A stretch of 64,000 bases of DNA from Spirosoma utsteinense (GCF_014282275.1 NZ_VFIA01000031.1:1-64000), one strand, 5' to 3'; counted from the stretch's first letter, positions 1-8,588 are shown. Numbers and translations are program-made. Notes: generated by a model not told the origin, from the sequence alone.

Positions 1-47
1 TGAATGAACTCATCCAGCAAATGAGCATCTTCTACTAGCTTACGCAT
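1..47 (-). CDS. Start of an unidentified gene (partial, runs off window)
   Basis: An ATG at 47-45 on the minus strand opens a frame that stays open to the window edge and reads MRKLVEDAHLLDEFI. Fifteen residues are too few to assign a family. It begins 57 nt after the stop of the truncated rloB and is in a different frame from it, so it is either the next gene or a restart inside a decayed region. No clear ribosome binding site precedes it, which is common in this phylum. The residues do not resemble an RloB C-terminus that I recognise. Confidence 0.3.
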   Translation of the reverse strand, partial: MRKLVEDAHLLDEFI

Positions 48-103
48 GATTGGAGTTTGTTTGAGTTATGCTGAACCTAAATTGCAAACCTTTTTCCTAA
101 TGT

Positions 104-289
104 CTATAATTCCAGTACATGCGGTGGCAGTTTCTTTTTTAGCCCTTCAAAGTAGTAAGGCTCGGTCTTGGTGCCTTCACAGACGATCAGGAAAAATCGC
201 CTTTTAGGACGGCTGTTCTGTTTACGTTCAGTCTCCTTCCGTTCAAACCGTTTCTTGATGGCATTATCAATTTTCGCTACGCGTGCCAT
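104..289 (-). pseudogene. Truncated RloB-like protein (61 codons)
   Basis: The 61-residue product is the N-terminal part of an RloB family protein. It has a basic start (MARVAKIDNAIKKRFERK) and then the family hallmark IVCEGTKTEPYYFEGL at about residues 35-50, in which the glutamate resembles the first acidic residue of a Toprim-like site. RloB proteins usually have about 200 residues, so the part that should carry the later acidic residues is missing. After the TAG at 106-104 the other two frames close within a few codons, and I see no continuation of the family in 1-103. Its start overlaps the stop of the upstream ATPase by 23 nt, the usual translationally coupled arrangement of RloA/RloB or AbiL pairs. 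Most likely a deletion remnant; a functional mini-protein is less likely. Confidence 0.75.
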
Positions 290-1562
290 GCTGAAAGAGT
301 TTGGAAAAATCGCCGATATAGGGAATAGCCCCGTAGCGGCCCTGAATATAGTCAGTCTCGAACGAACGATCTTTGCGAACTTTAGTGCCGTCTTCTTCTT
401 TGTACTCCACTAACGAATACAGGCAGGTGGCTCCATATTGATCTTTTTCTGTAAACCAGATCTGGTCACGTCTAAACTGCCCGTAGGTAAGCAGGTTCGT
501 ATCGTGTGTTGCAAAGATCAGTTGGGCATTATTAAGGTTGGTTTCGGGATCATTAAAAAGTCGAATGATGGCATGGGTAAGGAGTGGATGAAGTTTGGCA
601 TCAAGTTCATCGATGACAAGCACAGCAGATTTGATGATAGAAAGGTAAACCGGTGCTAATAAGTCAAAAAACTTGATTGTGCCTGAAGACTCATTATTGG
701 CTAAATCAAACTCAACGTGACCAGTAGGCTTATGGTTAGCATCGTATTTATCATGCATTGTTTTAATCGAGACGGTTTGTTCCCCTCCTAACAAGTCGAA
801 AAACCGTTGTTGGTTTTCTTCTGAAAAGGCCGACAGATAATCCTTGCTCATAGCTGCTTTCTGAAGGCCAATAGCTGTAAACCCGAAGTTCATCTTTCCA
901 ATGATTGCCATGAGTTCTTCGCGCACAGGCGGTGCATCCAGCAGTTGCAGTAAGTGATTTCTGTATAAGTCATGGTCAATTCCAGATGTGTAAAGCAATT
1001 GGCGAAACCATTCAAATATACGTTTTGCTACCGGTCCATTGAACTGATCACAAACAGATAGGAATAGGGCGTTTTCGCGCGTTCTCTCTTCCAGGCTTTT
1101 GCCTTCTTTAAATTCTTTGACAACTTCGATATCGCTGTCTTGTCGCAGGAATAAATATTTTTCCCGTGCCTTTTTTGTCTCGAATAGCCATTCGGCCTTC
1201 ACTGATTTCTTATCAACTTCAAAACCGTACCGGTACTGGGTTTCATCTATTAAAAAGACGATTTCGAAGTAACTGGGAGCATGCTCAGTTTCTGTACTCA
1301 GTAGGAATGGCTCAACACTTATTTCGTCTGTTGATTGGCGTTGGGCAGAGTTTCTAATGATAACTCCCATAGTATTCATAGCCTTCAACACATTTGATTT
1401 GCCGCTTGCATTTGCTCCGTAGATGGCGGCACTACGTAAAAGCTTATGTCGGCCGGTATCAATAACCCGCTCCGGAAAGTCGCTTATACCTGAAGCATCC
1501 ATCCGTAAGGTTTGGCGATCTTTGATCGACAGGAAATTAGCAACGCTGAATTCTACAAGCAT
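267..1562 (-). CDS. AAA/ABC-type ATPase of RloA/AbiLi-like defence pair
   Basis: An SMC/ABC-like ATPase of the family found with RloB or other Toprim-type effectors in abortive-infection units (RloA, AbiLi, and more distantly AriA of PARIS). From the chosen start (MLVEFSVANF) the Walker A motif IYGANASGKSN lies near residue 50, Walker B VLVIDELD near residue 330, and a switch histidine in FATHD near residue 370. The C-terminus carries the GRYGAIPYIGD segment typical of the family. About 431 aa is a full length. An in-frame ATG six codons upstream (1580) is possible, but the MLVEFS start is the conserved one. It overlaps rloB, so the two were co-transcribed. With RloB truncated, the ATPase may now be without its effector. 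No ribosome binding site is evident. Confidence 0.8.
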   Translation of the reverse strand: MLVEFSVANFLSIKDRQTLRMDASGISDFPERVIDTGRHKLLRSAAIYGANASGKSNVLKAMNTMGVIIRNSAQRQSTDEISVEPFLLSTETEHAPSYFEIVFLIDETQYRYGFEVDKKSVKAEWLFETKKAREKYLFLRQDSDIEVVKEFKEGKSLEERTRENALFLSVCDQFNGPVAKRIFEWFRQLLYTSGIDHDLYRNHLLQLLDAPPVREELMAIIGKMNFGFTAIGLQKAAMSKDYLSAFSEENQQRFFDLLGGEQTVSIKTMHDKYDANHKPTGHVEFDLANNESSGTIKFFDLLAPVYLSIIKSAVLVIDELDAKLHPLLTHAIIRLFNDPETNLNNAQLIFATHDTNLLTYGQFRRDQIWFTEKDQYGATCLYSLVEYKEEDGTKVRKDRSFETDYIQGRYGAIPYIGDFSKLFQHGTRSEN

Positions 1563-1603
1563 AGTCGTTGACATGTACAACAGCTACAAATCTGTACACA
1601 CTG

Positions 1604-1654
1604 ACAAATAACGACTCTATTTGAGATAATTTCTCAAATAGAGTCGTTATTTGT
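1604..1654 (-). terminator. 23-bp perfect inverted repeat at the ispF end
   Basis: Arms 1604-1626 and 1632-1654 are perfectly complementary over 23 bp with a 5-nt loop. The distal arm contains the last codons and stop of ispF (TAA at 1649-1647), so the palindrome begins inside the gene. It lies between the ispF end and the start of the ATPase gene on the same strand, and would form a strong hairpin in the ispF transcript. There is no typical GC-stem plus U-tract, so it is a terminator only by position and strength. Confidence 0.6.
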
Positions 1655-2123
1655 GAATCAATGCAACACAATGAGCGGCAATGCCTTCCTGCCGACCCAC
1701 AAAGCCGAGGTGTTCGGAGGTAGTTGCTTTGATGGATATGTCTTCTTCTGGAATCGCCATAACCCCGGCCAGACACGTTTTCATCGCCGGAATGTGAGGG
1801 TTAAGTTTGGGTTCCTGTAACACCACCGTTACGTCGACATTGGACACTTCGTAGCCTTCGGCCCGTACCATCCTCAGCACTTCGGCGAGCAATACCTTAC
1901 TGTCGACGCCCTTCCAGCGTGGATCTTTGTCGGAGAAGTGGTAGCCGATGTTGCGCATGTTGGCCGCTCCCAGCAGGGCGTCGCAGAGGACGTGACAGAC
2001 GACATCGGCGTCCGAGTGGCCGAATGCGCCGTGGGTGTGTGGAATTTGAATGCCGCCCAGCCAGAAGGGGTGACCTTCCACCAGTTTATGCACGTCGTAC
2101 CCTTGTCCTACGCGTATTTTCAT
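1647..2123 (-). CDS. ispF: 2-C-methyl-D-erythritol 2,4-cyclodiphosphate synthase
   Basis: IspF converts 4-diphosphocytidyl-methylerythritol 2-phosphate to the cyclic diphosphate with release of CMP, in the MEP route to isoprenoids in the cytoplasm. The metal ligands are visible: D10 and H12 in GYDVHKL, and H44 after the GAFGHSDADVVCH segment (residues 32-44). Near the C-terminus TTSEHLGFVGR is the usual CDP-binding stretch. At 158 aa it is full length. It lies 55 nt downstream of the M16 peptidase gene on the same strand, so the two could be co-transcribed. No ispD is next to it. The assignment is firm. Confidence 0.96.
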   Translation of the reverse strand: MKIRVGQGYDVHKLVEGHPFWLGGIQIPHTHGAFGHSDADVVCHVLCDALLGAANMRNIGYHFSDKDPRWKGVDSKVLLAEVLRMVRAEGYEVSNVDVTVVLQEPKLNPHIPAMKTCLAGVMAIPEEDISIKATTSEHLGFVGRQEGIAAHCVALIHK

Positions 2124-2178
2124 GAATTAACCTGCTGGGTGAATGGTCTTATTGCTATACCGGGCATCGACCGCTTGT

Positions 2179-3426
2179 TTAGGCCGCTGCTTCCTCACGC
2201 CGGTAGTAAAGGGTCGAACTGTTTTCCTTGCGTAACACCTGCCGGGCCGCTTCCTGAATAGAGGCTGGTGTAACAGCCTGAATCTGGGCGGCTTCCTGGT
2301 TTACGAACTCAGGATCGCCGGCATTGGCTGCAAACGCCAGATTCATCGCCCGGTTCAGCAATTCTACCTCCGAGAACGCCAGCGTAGCTTCGGCCTGGTT
2401 CTTTACTTTGGCCAGTTCTTCCTCCGAGACGGTCTGATTGATAAAATCATCGACAACGGCTTCTACCGCAGCATCGGCTTCTTCGAGCGATACGCCTTCG
2501 TTCAATGTTCCCTGTACGATCAACAGGCCCGGATCATCGGAGGCTGTCAGGTAAGCACCAACATTGCTGAAGAGCGGATTATCGCGAAGTAGTTGCTGGT
2601 ATAAACGCGACGATTTGCTCCGACCCAGCATATCGCTCAAAAGGTCGGTAGCCATGTAACCGGCTTCGAAGCGGCCGGGCATGTGGTAGGCTTTGTACAG
2701 ACCGTTGAGGGGCACTTTCGCTGAAACTTCGAGTTTGCGGGCGGCCGTCTGCAACGGCTCTTTCGGTACGTTCCGGATGTACTGTTCGCCGGCAGGGATG
2801 GGGGCAAACCACTTCGCGCAGAGCTGTTTGACCTGCTCTGTGGTTACGTTGCCCGCTACGACCAGCACGGCGTTATTTGGCAGGTAGTATTTGTAGAAAA
2901 AAGCCCGTACATCGTCGAGGGTAGCGTTTTCGATGTGGCTGATGTCTTTCCCGATAGTGGCCCAGCGGTAGGGGTGAGCCTGGTATACCAGCGGCCGGAG
3001 TTTGAGCCATACATCGCCATAGGGCTGGTTGAGGTAGCGCTGCTTGAACTCTTCGATCACTACTTTCTGCTGTACATCGAGTACCTGCGGATCGAAGGAC
3101 AGGCTCAGCATCCGGTCCGATTCGAGCCAGAAGGCGGTTTCCAGGTTAGCCGCCGGTAGAGTGATATAGTAATTCGTGATATCAGGACTGGTGAAGGCGT
3201 TATTTTCGCCCCCCACCTTCTGGAGTGGCTCGTCGTAATTGGGAATGTTCGTCGACCCGCCGAACATCAGGTGCTCGAATAAATGCGCAAAGCCCGTTCG
3301 GTTCGGGTCTTCATCGCGGGAGCCAACGTTGTACAGGATATTGACAGCCGCGATGGGCGTTGAATTATCTTCGTGGACGAAAACCTTCAGGCCGTTGTCC
3401 AGCACAAATTGATCGTAATGAATCAT
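2179..3426 (-). CDS. M16 family zinc peptidase (pitrilysin/insulinase type)
   Basis: A single-unit M16 peptidase of 415 aa. The inverted zinc motif HxxEH is HLFEH at residues 48-52, inside FAHLFEHLMFGG, and the third ligand is E125 in VVIEEFKQRYLNQPYGD, the expected distance away. The second half (from about residue 180) is the inactive M16_C domain with a GR-S-SRLY segment. There is no signal peptide, so it is probably cytoplasmic, although many Bacteroidota homologues act in pairs at the membrane. No second M16 subunit is adjacent. Ends 55 nt before ispF. The substrate cannot be told from sequence. Confidence 0.92.
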   Translation of the reverse strand: MIHYDQFVLDNGLKVFVHEDNSTPIAAVNILYNVGSRDEDPNRTGFAHLFEHLMFGGSTNIPNYDEPLQKVGGENNAFTSPDITNYYITLPAANLETAFWLESDRMLSLSFDPQVLDVQQKVVIEEFKQRYLNQPYGDVWLKLRPLVYQAHPYRWATIGKDISHIENATLDDVRAFFYKYYLPNNAVLVVAGNVTTEQVKQLCAKWFAPIPAGEQYIRNVPKEPLQTAARKLEVSAKVPLNGLYKAYHMPGRFEAGYMATDLLSDMLGRSKSSRLYQQLLRDNPLFSNVGAYLTASDDPGLLIVQGTLNEGVSLEEADAAVEAVVDDFINQTVSEEELAKVKNQAEATLAFSEVELLNRAMNLAFAANAGDPEFVNQEAAQIQAVTPASIQEAARQVLRKENSSTLYYRREEAAA

Positions 3427-3535
3427 GGATAAAACTTTTGCGTATAGCCTACGTTAGATAATACGCATAGAAACAAAAGTACGGCTATGCCCGTACAGAA
3501 TCAAACGACGTTTCTGCATACCAACGTTATCGACC

Positions 3536-4648
3536 TTGAGAAAAATAATAGTTACGTTCTGTCTGCTCTGTTTGCCTTTGTTGGCGCCAGCTCAGGTCTT
3601 TACCGACCCTGCCTTTCAGCAAACGGTACAGCGTGCGCTGGACGACATCTACAATTTTGATTTTGCCGGTGCTGATGTTACCATCAAACAGATTCGGGGC
3701 CGGTATCCAGAGCACCCCATTGGGCCGGTTCTGCTGGCTACCAAGCTTGAGTTGCAGTACCTGCCGCTTCATGAGAACCAGGCAGCAACGGCGCAGTTTA
3801 TCCAGGCAGCCGAGCAGGGACTGGAGTTGTCGAAGCGGATGCTGACCAAAAATGACAAGGACCCTGAAGGAGTTTTCTTTGCCCTTACTTCCCATAGCTA
3901 CCTGTCCTCGCTATATAGTAATCAGGGCGAATCGATGAAAGCTGTGAGCGAGTCGCGGAAGTCGTTCGGTTATATGAAAGACGGGTTCAGCATGTTGAAC
4001 AAGAGTCCCGACTTTTATTTCACCACCGGTCTGTATAACTACTACGTAGAGCGCTACCCGATGGACCATCCCGTTGTTCGGCCGTTCATGTTCTTTTTCG
4101 ATGATGGCGACATGACCGAAGGTATCAAGCAGATGGATGTGGCCGCCCGGAAAGGGCTGTTTATGCGTGCCGGAGCAAATTACTGGCTGGCCCACGTTTT
4201 GCTAAAGCATGAGATACAGCCAAACAAGGCCGCGTTATACACCAAATACCTCGCCGACAAATACCCGAACAATCCACTCTTCGGCATGTCTAACGTCGAA
4301 GCGTTGCTGCTGGCAGGTCGGTATGCCGAAGCCCGGCCCTATGTACTGCGGCTGAAACAGTTGAACCATAAGCTGGTGCCGATGGCCGTAAATATGTTTG
4401 AAGGAATCCTGGAAGAGCAGGCCGATAAGAACGATAAGGCGGCCACCGAATCGTACCAGACCGCGCTCAAACTGCCTTTCAACGACCCCTATACGAAAGA
4501 GTATCATGCCATGGCTTATGCAGGGCTGGCTCGTATTGCAGCCCGCGCCAACGACCGGAACCGCGCTAAAACGTTTTACAAAAAGGCCCTTTCTGTAGGT
4601 CATTACAAGGGCCTGATCAAAGAAGCGAAAGCCTACGCAAAATCATAA
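3536..4648 (+). CDS. Secreted TPR-like protein, function unknown
   Basis: A 370-residue protein with a clear signal peptide (MRKIIVTFCLLCLPLLAPAQ, cleavage after about residue 20). The rest is all-helical and contains degenerate tetratricopeptide-like pairs, for example NNPLFGMSNVEALLLAGRYA (about 245-265), AYAGLARIAARANDRNRA (about 335-352) and KTFYKKALSVG. The start is a TTG at 3536; no in-frame ATG gives a signal peptide, and the TTG product starts with MRK as expected. It diverges from the M16 gene and is convergent with dnaX. It is probably a periplasmic or outer-membrane scaffold; no enzyme motif is visible. Confidence 0.75.
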   Translation: MRKIIVTFCLLCLPLLAPAQVFTDPAFQQTVQRALDDIYNFDFAGADVTIKQIRGRYPEHPIGPVLLATKLELQYLPLHENQAATAQFIQAAEQGLELSKRMLTKNDKDPEGVFFALTSHSYLSSLYSNQGESMKAVSESRKSFGYMKDGFSMLNKSPDFYFTTGLYNYYVERYPMDHPVVRPFMFFFDDGDMTEGIKQMDVAARKGLFMRAGANYWLAHVLLKHEIQPNKAALYTKYLADKYPNNPLFGMSNVEALLLAGRYAEARPYVLRLKQLNHKLVPMAVNMFEGILEEQADKNDKAATESYQTALKLPFNDPYTKEYHAMAYAGLARIAARANDRNRAKTFYKKALSVGHYKGLIKEAKAYAKS

Positions 4649-4772
4649 CAGCCCGTGTTGTCTGTTGGCGTTTCTGTGTGTACCCAATCGGGATGAAATC
4701 CTGCTGACGCTTGTTTCCTGTCTGGTCGATTTTATCGGTTCCCAAACCGGGTATACCCCAAAATAGCCTTTA

Positions 4773-6716
4773 TTAATAATCCACTTCCAGATTCAGCACT
4801 TTCCGTAACTCCTGCAGCGCCGGGTTTTTGTCGGCCATGAAGTTGTATTTGTCCTGCGAACTGTAGATCATCTTTTTTACTTCCTGCTGGGTAACCGTGT
4901 GCTCCAGCAAAATTTTGCTGTTTTGTAGTCTTTCCCGCAGATAGCCCAGCAGTTCCGGCTTTATATCGGTCAGGTAGCCAACCTGAAGCGTATTGTCGAG
5001 GGTAATATGGATGGTCGTACCATCGAGGGTAAGCGCCCGGTTGAGTACCAGCTGTTCGGTGGCTGAGTCGACTTGTTGTAAGCGAAGTTTAGCGAATGCC
5101 AGCCAGTGCGCCTGTAAATCCTCCAGGCCGAAGCCTTTGTCGGGCTGGGTCGGAGCCGTTACCGGACCTTCCTCTTCAGCTGTGGCTGGCTGAGCCGGGC
5201 CAACGGTCAGGGAAGTTGTTGACCGCAACCGACTGGTAGCCGGACGAGGTAACGGTGCAATTTGTGGTCGTACGGGCTGGGCAGCGGTAGCCGCACCGTT
5301 CGCGGCAGGCTGACTGCTTCGGTTACTTTCTGCTACAGCCGGGGCGCTGGCCCTAGCGGGCTGGCCTACCTGATAACCGTTTACGGGTTCGCTCGTGATC
5401 GGGTGGATCTCAACCGGTTGATTGGCGGGTTCCGGCTCGGGTCGGCCTATGTTCGCTGGTTCAGTTGAGGACTGCGGGCTGCTGGATACTGGAATGCCGG
5501 ACGTCGGTCCAGCGTTTTTTTTTTCACCCTCTGCCCCTTCCGCAGCAGCCATTACCCCGTTTCTGGTACCGCCCGAAACGGCTTCGGCAGGCACTTCAGG
5601 CAGCGCATCCCAATTGAGCAGATTGCGCAGGTTGGCTAGTTTCATCAGCCATAGCTCTGTATGCAGCCGTTGATCTTTAGCCTGTTTGTAATTCATATCG
5701 CACTGGCCACCAATGCTCAGCGCCGACAGCAGAAACGACATGGGAGCCCGAACGGCCTGATCGAGGTACTGACGCCGGACATTTTCGGTGACCTGTAGCA
5801 GTTGTACCGTTGCCGCATCTTTGCAGACCAGCAGATCCCGGAAATGGCGGCACAGGCCAACCACGAACTGATGTCCGTCGAAACCTTTGCGCAGGATTTC
5901 GTCGACGGTTAGCAGGCTTTGCGGAAGATTGCCGGCCAGCAGCAGATCGGTCAGTTTGAAATAATAGTCGTAGTCGAGAATGTGCAGGTTGTCCAGCACC
6001 TCTTTGTACCGAATGATCCGGTCGGCAGCAAAGGTCACGTTGAGGTCGAACATCGACAGCGCATCGCGCAAGCCTCCGTCGGCTTTCTGGGCAATGAGGT
6101 CGAGCGCTTCTTTTTCGGCGGTGATCCCTTCTTTTTCGGCAATACCCGCCAGGTGGTCGGCAATGTGCTGCGGCTGAATCCGGTTGAAATCGAAAATCTG
6201 GCAGCGCGACAGGATCGTCGGCAGGATTTTGTGCTTCTCGGTTGTTGCCAGAATAAAAATGGCGTAGGAGGGCGGTTCTTCCAGCGTTTTCAGGAACGCG
6301 TTAAAAGCCGCCGATGAGAGCATGTGAACCTCATCGATGATATAGATTTTGTACTTGCCCGACTGGGGCGGGTAGCGTACCTGGTCGATCAGGTTGCGGA
6401 TGTCTTCGACCGAGTTATTCGAGGCCGCATCGAGTTCATGGATATTGAATGACGCATTCTGGTTGAAGCTGACACACGACTCACACTGGTCGCAGGCCTC
6501 ACCTTCGGGCGTCAGGTTTTGGCAATTGATGGTTTTGGCAAGAATCCGGGCGCAGGTTGTTTTGCCAACACCACGCGGCCCACAGAACAAAAACGCCGAC
6601 GCTAAGTGATTGGTCCTGATTGCATTCTTAAGCGTAGTAGTAATATGCTCCTGTCCAACTACGGTGTCGAACGTAGCGGGGCGGTACTTGCGGGCCGAGA
6701 CCACGAAATTTTCCAT
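4773..6716 (-). CDS. dnaX: DNA polymerase III subunits gamma and tau
   Basis: The clamp-loader ATPase. The start MENFVVSARKYRP at 6716 is chosen because family members begin with this segment; the frame stays open upstream to 6845 but those residues are not conserved. Walker A GPRGVGKTT is at about 46-54, zinc cysteines C65, C75, C78 and C81 follow, then Walker B IDEVHML and the LSRCQ sensor. Domain III runs to about residue 385. A low-complexity Pro/Ala/Ser linker (about 395-540) leads to the tau C-terminal domain that ends at residue 647. An A10 run at codons 398-401 falls at the start of the linker, where slippage would make a gamma-type short product (listed separately). A TTTG-N19-TAACTTGC element at 6750-6720 almost touches the ATG. 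Confidence 0.97.
   Translation of the reverse strand: MENFVVSARKYRPATFDTVVGQEHITTTLKNAIRTNHLASAFLFCGPRGVGKTTCARILAKTINCQNLTPEGEACDQCESCVSFNQNASFNIHELDAASNNSVEDIRNLIDQVRYPPQSGKYKIYIIDEVHMLSSAAFNAFLKTLEEPPSYAIFILATTEKHKILPTILSRCQIFDFNRIQPQHIADHLAGIAEKEGITAEKEALDLIAQKADGGLRDALSMFDLNVTFAADRIIRYKEVLDNLHILDYDYYFKLTDLLLAGNLPQSLLTVDEILRKGFDGHQFVVGLCRHFRDLLVCKDAATVQLLQVTENVRRQYLDQAVRAPMSFLLSALSIGGQCDMNYKQAKDQRLHTELWLMKLANLRNLLNWDALPEVPAEAVSGGTRNGVMAAAEGAEGEKKNAGPTSGIPVSSSPQSSTEPANIGRPEPEPANQPVEIHPITSEPVNGYQVGQPARASAPAVAESNRSSQPAANGAATAAQPVRPQIAPLPRPATSRLRSTTSLTVGPAQPATAEEEGPVTAPTQPDKGFGLEDLQAHWLAFAKLRLQQVDSATEQLVLNRALTLDGTTIHITLDNTLQVGYLTDIKPELLGYLRERLQNSKILLEHTVTQQEVKKMIYSSQDKYNFMADKNPALQELRKVLNLEVDY
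5515..5524 (-). other. dnaX: A10 slippery tract in dnaX (candidate gamma-subunit recoding site)
   Basis: On the coding strand codons 398-401 read GAA AAA AAA AAC, an uninterrupted run of ten A, placed directly after the ATPase and lid domains. One extra A (or a -1 ribosomal shift on A AAA AAC) leads to TGA at 5463-5461 and a product of 418 aa; one missing A leads to a TAG and about 422 aa. Both are close to the 431-aa gamma subunit of Escherichia coli. Thermus thermophilus dnaX makes gamma by transcriptional slippage on a similar A run. A weak 6-bp hairpin (CTGGAC/GTCCGG) begins one base after the tract. Confidence 0.6.
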
Positions 6717-7209
6717 ACCGCAAGTTAGCAGGTGAGGGGCGTATTTCAAACCCGAATACCCCCAACTTGACCGCCCACGATGCGAAACTACCAGATTCCC
6801 TTCTGTATGAATAGGATAACCTGTAATCACACCTACGCTATACAAACTAGTTACTGGTAATCTTATTTTTTGTATTATTTGACGAAATAAAAGAAGTATT
6901 TTTGGTGAAATGGTAATTAGTTGCCATAACCGATCAGCTCAACGACTTTATGAAAAACAGGTTACCCCCGAATCCCCAGGAATCGTTGCCGGCTACTTCT
7001 GCCTTTTCTGCTCATTCCCTGGCTCGCCATCCGCGTCTGCTCATCTCAAACTCCGTTCTCCACACTGGCCAACCGGCTTGTAACGGGACGCGTGATCGAC
7101 GCCGGAAATGCGTTCCTGCCCGGTCGATTTGCAACGCTGAAACGTCCTAAATTCCCGTAGCAACGAGAACCGTATCGGTAAGATATGGCTCTCGTTTACT
7201 TATTAAACG
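6717..7209. promoter_or_regulatory. 493-bp intergenic region between dnaX and the sugar ABC operon
   Basis: The region separates the divergently transcribed dnaX and the ABC importer. It is AT-rich around 6840-6930. On the plus strand TATTTTTG at 6897-6904 matches the TAnnTTTG -7 consensus and may start the ABC operon transcript about 300 nt ahead of its first gene, though no TTTG lies at the usual 19-20 nt upstream. On the minus strand CAAA (6747-6750) and GCAAGTTA (6720-6727) form TTTG-N19-TAACTTGC next to the dnaX ATG. Short open frames here (for example 6950-7150) have no coding character. Nothing else is evident. Confidence 0.4.
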
Positions 7210-8517
7210 ATGCTTAAGTACTTCATTCTGCTCTTTCTGCTTTTCAGCGCCTGTCAGCGTGACGACGCTAACCAGTCGCGGTCGCTGACGTTCTGGTGCT
7301 CGAACAACGCAGGAGAGATCACGTTTGCGCGGGAGTTTACCCGGCAGTGGCAGCGAAACCGGCCCGATAAACCGCTGCGGTACCAGCCCATCCCTGAAGG
7401 ACAGTCGAGCGAAGAAATCATTCTGGCATCGGTGGTGGGCAAGACTACGCCCGATATTTATGCCAACATGTGGCAGGGCAGCGTTGAGATGTACGCCAAA
7501 GCCAGGGTGCTGGTCCCACTCGATACATTGGCAGGGTTTCGGGCATTTATCAACGCCCGGTGTGATAGCGCTGTGATCCGGGAGATAACCTCGTCGGACG
7601 GGCATATCTACCAGGTTCCGTGGAAAGTAAATCCCATTATGCTGCTCTGCAATACGCGCGCTATGGATGGGTTGAGTACCAAGGGGCCACCCTATACCTA
7701 TTCGAGCTACACCGATGCAGGGCGGCAGTTCAAGCGGGATAAGGACGGCGACGGCTATGTCGATCAGTGGCTGGGCTATACAGAAGTGAAAGCGATCTGG
7801 TATCAGCGGCTTTTTAACTTTTACCCGCTTTACCTGGCGGCATCGAAGGGGGCACCCCTGCTAACCCGTAACCCCAACGGTCGATTACAGGCCGCCTTCA
7901 ACAACCGGCATGCCGTGTCGGTGTTCCGGTTTTTACAGACACTCTATCGTGAAAATTACTTTGCTAAAGAGCGTCTTTCGGCAACCCGCGACCCCTTTCT
8001 GGCCAATCGCATCGCTACGCAGTTTACGGGGCCATGGACCGTTGAGTTTCTGGAAAAATACAAAGATCCGGGCTTTGACTACGGCTCTTTCCCTATGCCC
8101 GTACCCGATGGGCATACCGGTCCCGTTTATAGCTACGGTGATCCTAAAAACATTGTTATCTTCAACACATGCCGTGACCCACAAGCTGCCTGGGAGTTTA
8201 TCAAAACCCTGGTCGATCAACCCGGCGACCTTCGGTTGCTGGAGCTGACAGGGCAGTTCCCGCGCCGGAAGAACCTGGATACGGACCCCTATTTTGCGCC
8301 ATTCCTGACCAAACACCCGCGTTTGCAACCATTCGCCAGGCAAACGCGGTACATCAAGGGCGTCGATAACAGCGAGGTGATTGTCGAAGTCTTCGACATT
8401 ATTTCGCAGGAGTACGAAGCCTGTGTGATCTTCAATAAAAAAACGCCCGAATCTGCCATTGCCGATGCGGCCAGGGCGGTGGATGTACTGTTAATGAGTG
8501 AAAGGACGATTGAGTAA
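7210..8517 (+). CDS. Sugar ABC transporter substrate-binding lipoprotein
   Basis: A family-1 extracellular solute-binding protein (435 aa), first gene of a five-gene importer operon. The lipoprotein signal is short, with lipobox LFSAC and the modified cysteine at residue 15. The N-lobe strand LTFWCSNNAGEI and the GPWTVEFLEKY and YGDPKNIVIFN segments are typical of maltose- and oligosaccharide-binding proteins. An acidic loop DKDGDGYVDQW near residue 180 matches the calcium-binding DxDxDG pattern known in some sugar-binding proteins. It stops 71 nt before the first permease. The substrate is probably an oligosaccharide or glycoside but cannot be named. Confidence 0.88.
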   Translation: MLKYFILLFLLFSACQRDDANQSRSLTFWCSNNAGEITFAREFTRQWQRNRPDKPLRYQPIPEGQSSEEIILASVVGKTTPDIYANMWQGSVEMYAKARVLVPLDTLAGFRAFINARCDSAVIREITSSDGHIYQVPWKVNPIMLLCNTRAMDGLSTKGPPYTYSSYTDAGRQFKRDKDGDGYVDQWLGYTEVKAIWYQRLFNFYPLYLAASKGAPLLTRNPNGRLQAAFNNRHAVSVFRFLQTLYRENYFAKERLSATRDPFLANRIATQFTGPWTVEFLEKYKDPGFDYGSFPMPVPDGHTGPVYSYGDPKNIVIFNTCRDPQAAWEFIKTLVDQPGDLRLLELTGQFPRRKNLDTDPYFAPFLTKHPRLQPFARQTRYIKGVDNSEVIVEVFDIISQEYEACVIFNKKTPESAIADAARAVDVLLMSERTIE

Positions 8518-8588
8518 AAACGTGAAACCCCGTTGGTCGAGCCCTCTTTGTTCGTTCAGTCTATCGCTCCTTCGCCCGTTCGTTATAG

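Noticed and set aside
6717-6845. Longer start for dnaX (43 extra codons)
   Set aside because: DnaX proteins start close to the SARKYRP motif; the extra residues have no conservation.
6950-7150. 66-codon plus-strand frame between dnaX and the ABC operon
   Set aside because: No signal peptide, family motif or ribosome binding site; composition is like the surrounding non-coding DNA.
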